A stretch of DNA of 64,000 nt from Oryzias latipes (taxonomy: Eukaryota > Chordata > Actinopteri > Beloniformes > Adrianichthyidae), in assembly GCF_002234675.1 (NCBI RefSeq), contig NC_019879.2, positions 4,212,619-4,276,618 of the forward strand. Reading direction: 5' to 3'. The notes under the pieces were generated by a model. The model was given only the letters and a program-made list of their open reading frames with translations, made no database searches and was not told the DNA's origin. Numbering within the stretch: position 1 is the stretch's first letter; the number at the start of each line of letters is the position of its first letter. Below are positions 38,340-64,000 of this stretch, one piece after another. The position numbers and the translations under genes were made by a program.

Positions 38340-38595
38340 TCAGATATGATGATGGACATGTGGCCAGACTGTGGTGGTTCAGACGTGTCCAGAGGAGAGA
38401 CAGTGGCTGTAGGTATTGATGGAAGGATGCTGAGTCTAGAGCTGCCAGGCTACTGGTCTGGAGGAAGACCAAAGAGGAGCTTTATGGATGCAGTGAAGGA
38501 AGACATGAAGGTGTTAGAGGAGAGGATGCAGACGATGGGGTTAGATGAAGGATGCTGATCCCTCTGAAGGGAAAAGCCGAAACGAAAAGATGAAT
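38340..38595 (+). mobile_element. RTE-like LINE 3' end
   Basis: Plus-strand frames give LWWFRRVQRRDSG and GGRPKRSFMDAVKEDMKVLE, matching the W-F-G-HVQRRD and GRPKRRxMDxVKEDM blocks at the C-terminus of RTE ORF2. They are followed by gaagggaaaagccgaaacga, the RTE-type 3' tail. Frameshifts make it non-functional. Confidence 0.65.
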
Positions 38596-38599
38596 ATTA

Positions 38600-40030
38600 A
38601 AGTTACTTTTTTCAATTTGATTGTCGTTTTGGTTACAGCTGTGGGATCGCCACGGCAAATCGCACCATGATTCAGAAACCTGACTTGGCTTCAGTTCTGC
38701 CCTTACTTAGCCAACTCTCTGAACTGACCTGGACTTGGGACAAGGACAAAAAACATTATAAATTATAGTAACAGAGCACTTGGTGGTTCCATTGTAAGAG
38801 AACAAACCAAGTCCTACTTTTCTAAGCTTCCTTGATGGTGCATGTCCAGGACGGCATGGCCATATTAATGTTTTTTCATTGAGCCTTTGTAAAAAAATGC
38901 AATAAATATTTTTAAATGAAATTATTTTGTGTAAAACAATTTATGTCCCACGGGTAATATAAAAGGAATGAGGCTGCAACAATTTAAGATAAAAAGTTAA
39001 GTCTTTTTCTTTTTTTATCATTCCCTTTTCTTTTTAACTGATCAACAAATGCAGAATTTTAAGTTAACATAACATGACATTCATTTGATATTGTTATAGA
39101 ATGTATTTTTAGATAAGCTTTGGTTTAAATTGAAAATTTTGAGCCGGTAAACAGAAACCAAATCTTATTTTTATTTTTTAAAAGTTTTGATGATCAACGT
39201 TTTACTTAATGTAATATTGATGAGTCAGGACGAACAACCGCATACGTCACACTTAAAATTGATGATCCCCCCCAAACGAGTCTAAGATTTTAAATTCAAG
39301 AGTAAAATGGAAAGTAAAAAAAAAAAAAAAGATTTGGAAGCGGAAGTGTAAGCTGACGAAACCTGGAAGAAAATAGAGGAGATTCAGTGACAGAGCTCTC
39401 ACTCTGAGTTTCTTTTTACACAGACCTTTCAACTCTTTAAAATAAAGTTATTTTAATTGGAAAAAAAAAATCAAGATCTGTAATTTTTTAAGACTCAGAG
39501 AGGATTAATTTGATATTATATGCAGTTAAATTAGAATTCTTTTTTTAAGAAAAATGGTTTAGAAAACAAACATCACATCTACTTTAATGCGCATAGAATC
39601 AGACTGTATCCTTGCAGCTATAAATGCATTTTATTACCTAACATAAGGAAGACTAATCATAGAAATAATACGTTTTTATTAACAATTCTAAATCTGAATT
39701 TACATAAATAACACACATAAACTTAATTCTTTTTAAAATAAAAAATAAGTACATAACTGAGAGAAATAAATAAAATAAAAAACAAATATTTGTATTTGCC
39801 TAATTCTACGTCAACTTTTGACACTAAAAAAAATGTGCGTCAGCTACAAAATTATAAATAAATGATTGGATGTGATATAGTATTCCTGTTGAACAGGAGA
39901 AGCTTATGGATGAATTTCATGTAAAAATGAAAGTGATAAAAATTAAGAAAAGAAATATGTGAGCAAGGTAATACATAATATTTATTTATTTTATTTTTCT
40001 TCAAGTGGTTTACAAAATAGTAACTCCTCA
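38600..40030. other. AT-rich intergenic DNA before tbc1d8
   Basis: No conserved coding sequence, RNA gene or clear transposon boundary recognised. NPAS2 and RPL31, which in human lie between PDCL3 and TBC1D8 (from memory), are not present here. Confidence 0.4.
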
Positions 40031-40325
40031 ATTCAGCTCCAGAGCGGAGCTCCGTTTGTCTAGACGATCTTTGTGTGGTGTGTTCAGCTGCTGTAAATCA
40101 GACGCGTTTTCCTCCAAACAGCGGACGTGAAGGGGAAGTCCGAAGCCTGCTTCAGGAAACGGGGGCCGGATAAGCATGGAAAAACCAGAAAACCCACCGC
40201 TGTAGAGTCGACCAGGTCGGCCCGGGACCCGGAGGAGGACAGGCGGAGACGCTTCCACGGCTCGACACGTACAGAGGGCAGCCGCCGGTCCCTCCCTCCC
40301 TCCCACAGCTGGAAGAAAGAAGAAA
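40030..40325 (+). promoter_or_regulatory. GC-rich 5' leader/promoter zone of tbc1d8
   Basis: A sharp rise in GC and CpG content relative to flanks (cggcccgggacccggaggag, then gcagccgccggtccctccct) immediately precedes the tbc1d8 initiation codon and continues to about 40510. This is the pattern of a CpG-island promoter. The long frames on both strands here reflect GC content only. Confidence 0.5.
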
Positions 40326-59369
<19,044 letters not shown>

Positions 59370-59853
59370 AATAAGCCAAAGTGAAAGAGGAGTAAACCCA
59401 TAACCTGTAATTGATATGAGTGAACTTGTGTTCAGGTGCATAGGCTAAAAGGCCTTATTGCGATCTGACACATTTACCGAGGTTAAGTGTTCCTGCAGCT
59501 GAACCTGGACGCCATGACCTAGAACTGACGACACACTGGAATCCTTTGAGCCAAACGTTTGATCCAGTTTTCAGTGACGGTCCATGTAATGGATGGCTGA
59601 CTTATGCAGGAACAATGCCAAATTAAATTGAAGTCAAGCGAAGATCTCTGCTGTCTCAAGTATCCTCAGTTTTTAATCAGCCTCACTAAAATGTTTACAC
59701 TGTAATTATTTACATTGTTAAAGGTTATAAACCTTTGGTTTATAAAACTTTCCCCTCACACGTGCTTTAAAAAAAGGCCTTATTAGAATTCATTACTGAG
59801 TGTGACTGAGAAGTGCTCATTTTCTATCTCTTGTATTATTTCTATTTCTTTAC

Positions 59854-59859
59854 CATTAA
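59854..59859 (+). terminator. tbc1d8 polyadenylation signal
   Basis: ATTAAA about 485 bases after the tbc1d8 stop codon is the first good signal hexamer in the 3' region. Inferred from position. Confidence 0.4.
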
Positions 59860-60074
59860 ATGTTTTAATATGCAAAGTCTCCAGTGAATGATATCCAGAA
59901 CTTTTTTTTTTAAACAGTTCTTCAAATCTTGCGGTTTGTATAGAGCAGTTGCAGTGCTTTTGGTTTTAAAAGAAACTACTTAGGTTTGGGGAAGTGTTAA
60001 AGTCAAAAATGCTTAAAAGTGTAATACCGAAAACAGCCACTGAGGAAAAACTCAAACATAATGTAGCTTTAGAA

Positions 60075-60800
60075 CTTTTTGAATCCCTTTCCAGGGTCGC
60101 AGGAACCAACCCAGCTACTGTAAGGCGAAGGTGGGATAAACCGTTAGTATGACGGAGTATCGGGGCAACCGCAAAAATGAACAAATATGAGAATAAATTC
60201 AAAAAATGATGAGAAAAAAGTCAAAATTTTACGAGAATTAAATTAAAAATTCAATATTTTGTGATGATAAAGTTTTAGGTTCATTAGTTATAAGTTGAAA
60301 ATGTACTAAATTAAAGTCATTTTATGATGCAAGAGGCCTCAGCAGCAAAAAAGAAGCAAAATCGTGTTTTAGGTCGATACAGTGAGTAGAGGACAGTAGA
60401 GGACATTGTAAGTGGTTACTTTAGCATGGCTTCCACAAATAAGGAAATGCTGACTCAACATTGAAAGCAGAGAAAGCAGTATAGTAGCAAAGGTCCAATG
60501 CATCATGGCAGATGGGTTCCTTTGATAAACCTTATTGCATTACCATAAACGCTTTATTCTTGTAGTATTATTCTCGTAAAATGTAGATTTTTTTTGTCTC
60601 AATTTTATGACTAGTGTATTTTTGACTTTTTTTCTCATAGCTTTACAATTTATTCTTGGATATTTTTTTCTTTGGTCTTAATACTCTGTCGTAAGTTAGA
60701 GATACCAGTCAACCTATGAAGCACGTTCTTGGACTGTAGGAGGAAGCTGGAATGTCTGGAGAAAACCCACACATGCACAGGGAGAACACGCAGCCCCAAA
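60075..60800. repeat. Teleost repeat split by a nested MITE
   Basis: The left part (ccagggtcgcaggaaccaac, then aaggcgaaggtggg) and the right part (accagtcaacctatgaagca, ttggactgtaggaggaagct, gagaaaacccacacatgcac, agggagaacacgc) belong to one common fish repeat. They are separated by about 550 bases. The insert begins near 60145 with agtatgacggagtat and ends near 60693 with the inverse atactctgtcgta, so it is a separate terminal-inverted-repeat element without coding capacity. Confidence 0.5.
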
Positions 60801-60906
60801 CTCAAACAAATGATTGAAAAAAAACCTCCAAACTGTACATAAACATTCCAGGTTTTAGTGTTTTTGCAGCTCTGGTAGTTTGAACTAATGCTTTTTTTTT
60901 GTTTTA

Positions 60907-61307
60907 GATAACCCTTGTGCTATCCTACGCACTTTGACATTGGGAATTGGTTCATCTAGACCCACTAGACCAGAGGTGGGCACTGAGGGCCGCATTCCTG
61001 CATGTTTTCCAGCATACCCTGCTCTGGCATGTTCTAATTGGCTGGACACACCTGAACCAGGTAATCAGCCATGAGTAGGGGAAGAGTATCTGGAAATCAT
61101 GCAGACACACCGGCCCTCGAGGCCTGGAATTGCCCACCCCTGCACTAGACAGTGCTCTGAACCTTTTTTCTTCAATGATTTGTGATCTTCACTGGTGTCC
61201 ATGGATTACATGAAATCTTTCCACCTTTATCCACCTTTGTCATGGTAGGGAGAACACGTCAATGGTCATCTTGACCCCATAGGATAGCACAAAGATTAAG
61301 ACTGCAC
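60907..61307. mobile_element. CCCTTGTGCTATC terminal-inverted element hosting a hAT MITE
   Basis: The host element runs from taacccttgtgctatccta to taggatagcacaaagatta, inverted ends of about 18 bases. At 60971-61142 it is interrupted by a 172 bp hAT MITE (CAGAGGTGGGCA to TGCCCACCCCTG). The MITE is bounded by cactagac on both sides (60963-60970 and 61143-61150), a perfect 8 bp duplication. Confidence 0.85.
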
Positions 61308-61382
61308 AGAATCCATGAAGGCACATGCACAGAGTGAAATATAAGAAAGAAGTAGGCAGAATGCTGCAGGAGCTCGGTGTGC

Positions 61383-61388
61383 TTTATT
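61383..61388 (-). terminator. neb polyadenylation signal
   Basis: tttatt on the plus strand is AATAAA on the minus strand, about 525 bases beyond the nebulin stop codon. Assigned by position. Confidence 0.45.
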
Positions 61389-61912
61389 AGCTACTGATTA
61401 AAGGTAGAGGACACGCCTTAGCCAGAACCTACATAATCGGAAGAAACAGAACACACATTGTGCTTGTGGCCAGCCTTCATCACAAAGGCAAAGATTCAGA
61501 AGTTTGTCATTTCAGGGTCTGTGTGTTTTTTGAGGATTCCAATCTCCACAAAAAGCAGTTTGCTTTTAGGAAAAAAAAGATCATAATAGTGTCTAATGAT
61601 TGAAATGTACAAACTATTGAGTCATGTTGCATGTTGGTTAATTTCTACAATGACGTCTTAGAGCAGTTTTTGTCATAGGAGGCAAGAAGAAGTATGTGTC
61701 ATGATTTAAAGCTTTTATCACATCCACAGGTGACGGGGAAGCAGAGTGTGACAGTGAGAAGAAATACCAACATCGATATACTGAAACAAAGAAAAACGAA
61801 AACCTAAAAGCTACTCTTTGGTGGCAGGAGGACCGGTCGGTCAGTCGGTCGGTTGGGCCTGTGGATGTGTCTCGCCCACTCTAGAGGGAGGGACCGTGGG
61901 CGGGCTCTGTCT

Positions 61913-64000
61913 TTAAATTGCTTCAACATAGTTGGCGGGCAGCATGCCGGTCTTGCCGGTGCGCTGCACGGTGCCGTACATCCAGCCTTCGTCGATGGAC
62001 TGTACGTTAACTATGACATCGCCGTCTTTGAACGACACCTCGTCGCTGTCGGCTGCCGTGTAGTCGTACATGGCACGTACGGTTTTCTGAAGGAAATGAA
62101 GGAACCGGTTAGTGTACTGTGCTTAAACATCTGACATAAAATGGAAAAAAAATACATGAAAGATTGTGGGCCTTTTAGGTTCTTTTGGATCAGAATTTGT
62201 CAAAACTGAGGAAGTTCTGGGTGTTGTCAGTAAAGACAATTTATTTGCTAAACATATTGTCATTAATCTTAGTCGGCCTCTTTACCTGCACACCAAAAAT
62301 CTATTCATTATCTGGTTTCTTGAGCTAATAAATTATCCAAGTGATCATGTAAAAAAAGGATGATCAGAATTCTTTTGTCCAATAATAACAGTTATTTGAA
62401 TAAAAGAAATGGGTCACACCTAGATTTCTCCCCAGATTTCCTATTTCTATCGACATAATACGTGTTTATGCTATTTTTGCTGTATTACTGTAACAGGGAA
62501 AATGGGCAAAAATGAAAGAAACCATAGTAAATGGTAGTCAAAGAGTGAGACGAAAACAAAAAGTCACATGTAGATGTTTGCTAAAAGCGAGTTTTTTGAA
62601 ACTAGATTTCAGAGATTCCATGTGAATATGTCAGATCTAATCCTTTTGGTTCTGTGATTATTGGTATTTTTGGTGATTAGTTTGTTACTGACCCCAGTGG
62701 TGGAGGGGTGTGAGGGGACGGAGGAGACAGTGGTCTGCTGGGTGGCCACAGATGACGACCTCTGCTGTAGCTCCACAGTCTTAGCCTGCTGGTAACCTGG
62801 AAATGTCAACAGGAAAGGGGAAAACAGTTGTAAATTCATGAAAACAGACCACTTTGGGTTATTATCCACAATCGTTTGGATTATTCACCAATAGAGCTGG
62901 TCATGAAGCCGTTGCTGTAGAGCGACAGGTGGTGGTCCGCATCCTGGGACACCTCTGACTTCTCATCCGCCATGCCGCTCAGGGCGCTGGTGGAGCGGGA
63001 ATGCTCCTTGCTGCGCCGCTGGGCTTGGACTATCAGGTCGTGAAAACATCGGATGAAATAACCACGATTATAAAAGAGGCTATGATGGATCTCACACGGA
63101 GGTTTAGAGAGGATCCTGTCACTGATCTTTCACATGTTCACTTACACTTCATAAATAGGTGTATTTGATTCATCCAAAACAATCTATAGACACTTTTTAT
63201 ACTTATTTTATGGGGTACTAATAACCCTTGTGCTATCCTAGGCACTTTAACGTTGGGAGTTGGGTCATCTAGACCCACTAGACCACATGTGTCAAACTCA
63301 TGGCCCGGGGGCCAAATGCGGCCCTCCACGTCCTTTCATGTGGCCCGCGAGAGCATAAAAGCTTTTAAGTAATAATAAAAATTGGTGTGTATTTATTTAT
63401 ATCTAGGGCTAATCAGACTTGAAATATGGGAAATATACATTAGAACTTAAACACTATCCATATAACCTAACCTGACAGAATCAAATGTAAAAGGATTTAT
63501 GCTAGAGTAACAAGCAAACGTATGTTTTCTATGCAACTGTAATTGTCACTTTAAAAAGTTATAATAAATAGATAAATGAGTAATTTAACATTAAGGAGTA
63601 GTTACATTTATTTTCATTACATTTAGTTACATGTATAAGTTATATCTGGCCCTTTGAGGACAGACACTATGCTGATGTGGCCCTAAGTGAAAATGAGTTT
63701 GACACGCCTGCACTAGACAGTGCGCTGAACCTTTTTTCTTCAATGATTTGTGATCTTCACTGGTGTCCATGGATTACATGAAATCTTTCCACCTTTATCC
63801 ACCTTTGTCATGGTAGGGAGAACACGTCAAAGTAAGGGTGGGGTCATCTAAGATAGCACAAGGGATAAGCAGATACCTCCTCATTAGACCAAATAGTAAA
63901 CCCAATTATAATCAGCTGGGAATTAGGCTAATCTGTCTGTCTATCTATACCACAGAATCATCGTCTCTGTTGGGGATCTTTTTTTTTCAAGCCTCACCTG
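61913..64000 (-). CDS. neb: Nebulin, C-terminal exons (serine-rich linker and SH3 domain)
   Basis: Partial gene running off the right edge. Minus-strand exons: 64000-63998 (last three bases of an exon, before gtgagg), 63023-62889, 62796-62693 and 62086-61913, all in phase. They encode a serine-rich linker ([16 protein letters not shown], then [17 protein letters not shown] and VPSHPSTTG) and a terminal SH3 domain of 57 residues. The SH3 shows [21 protein letters not shown] and LPANYVEAI, ending at TAA. The linker together with the NYVEAI end separates nebulin from LASP1 and nebulette. In the sarcomere, nebulin lies along thin filaments and its SH3 anchors the C-terminus at the Z-disc, binding proline-rich partners. 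It is convergent with tbc1d8. The exon at 62889-63023 may be alternatively spliced, as Z-disc exons often are; that is inference. Confidence 0.92.
63220..63868. mobile_element. Second CCCTTGTGCTATC element hosting a different hAT MITE, in a neb intron
   Basis: The host copy runs from taacccttgtgctatcctag to gatagcacaagggataa. Within it, about 63292-63712 is a hAT element starting CACATGTGTCAAACTCATGG and ending GTTTGACACGCCTG. The same 8-mer cactagac lies on both sides (63284-63291 and 63713-63720). The sequence after the insert (agtgcgctgaacc, then ttcttcaatgatttgtgatc) matches the 61 kb copy closely. The internal segment with tggcccgggggccaaatgcg is a common fish hAT family. Confidence 0.82.

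Overview
The window looks like nuclear DNA from a teleost fish. It holds spliced vertebrate genes with GT/AG introns, long AT-rich introns and intergenic stretches, many small fish-type transposons (hAT MITEs, RTE and L2-like LINE relics, a tRNA-derived SINE) and a roughly 2 kb tetranucleotide array. Five protein-coding loci can be read exon by exon: the first coding exon of a LONRF gene (lonrf2 by context, minus, 11-755), a complete neuromedin S-type neuropeptide precursor gene (nms, plus, 26600-30465), complete pdcl3 (minus, 31133-35551), complete tbc1d8 (plus, 40326-59369, 20 coding exons) and the last exons of nebulin (neb, minus, 61913-64000). Species cannot be fixed from the sequence.

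Layout. 1-1.7 kb: lonrf2 exon 1 and a promoter-like zone. 1.7-26 kb: gene-poor DNA with LINE relics (10.7-11.0, 11.6-13.3, 18.9-19.6 kb), hAT MITEs and a (CCAT)n array (24.06-26.03 kb). 26.3-30.8 kb: nms. 31.1-35.6 kb: pdcl3, with a pogo/Tigger-like relic and a hAT MITE in one intron. 35.6-40 kb: intergenic, with an 860 bp hAT element and an RTE tail. 40.3-59.9 kb: tbc1d8, its introns rich in MITEs. 59.9-61.4 kb: repeats. 61.4-64 kb: the 3' end of neb, arranged tail to tail with tbc1d8.

From memory, the order lonrf2 - nms - pdcl3 - tbc1d8 matches human 2q11.2. I do not see CHST10, NPAS2 or RPL31, and neb, which lies elsewhere on human chromosome 2, is the next gene. The genes do not form a pathway; they share ancestral linkage.

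The most interesting points are these. (1) The nms precursor keeps the cleavable NMS-precursor-related peptide but shows no FRPRN-amide core, the receptor-binding part of NMU/NMS. (2) tbc1d8 exon 16 has an apparent one-base frameshift that would truncate the protein after its TBC domain. (3) Two unrelated hAT MITEs sit in the same 8 bp site of two copies of one host repeat, and a third copy appears empty there. (4) The (CCAT)n array shows higher-order repeats of about 208-216 bp and seems to have grown from a LINE tail.
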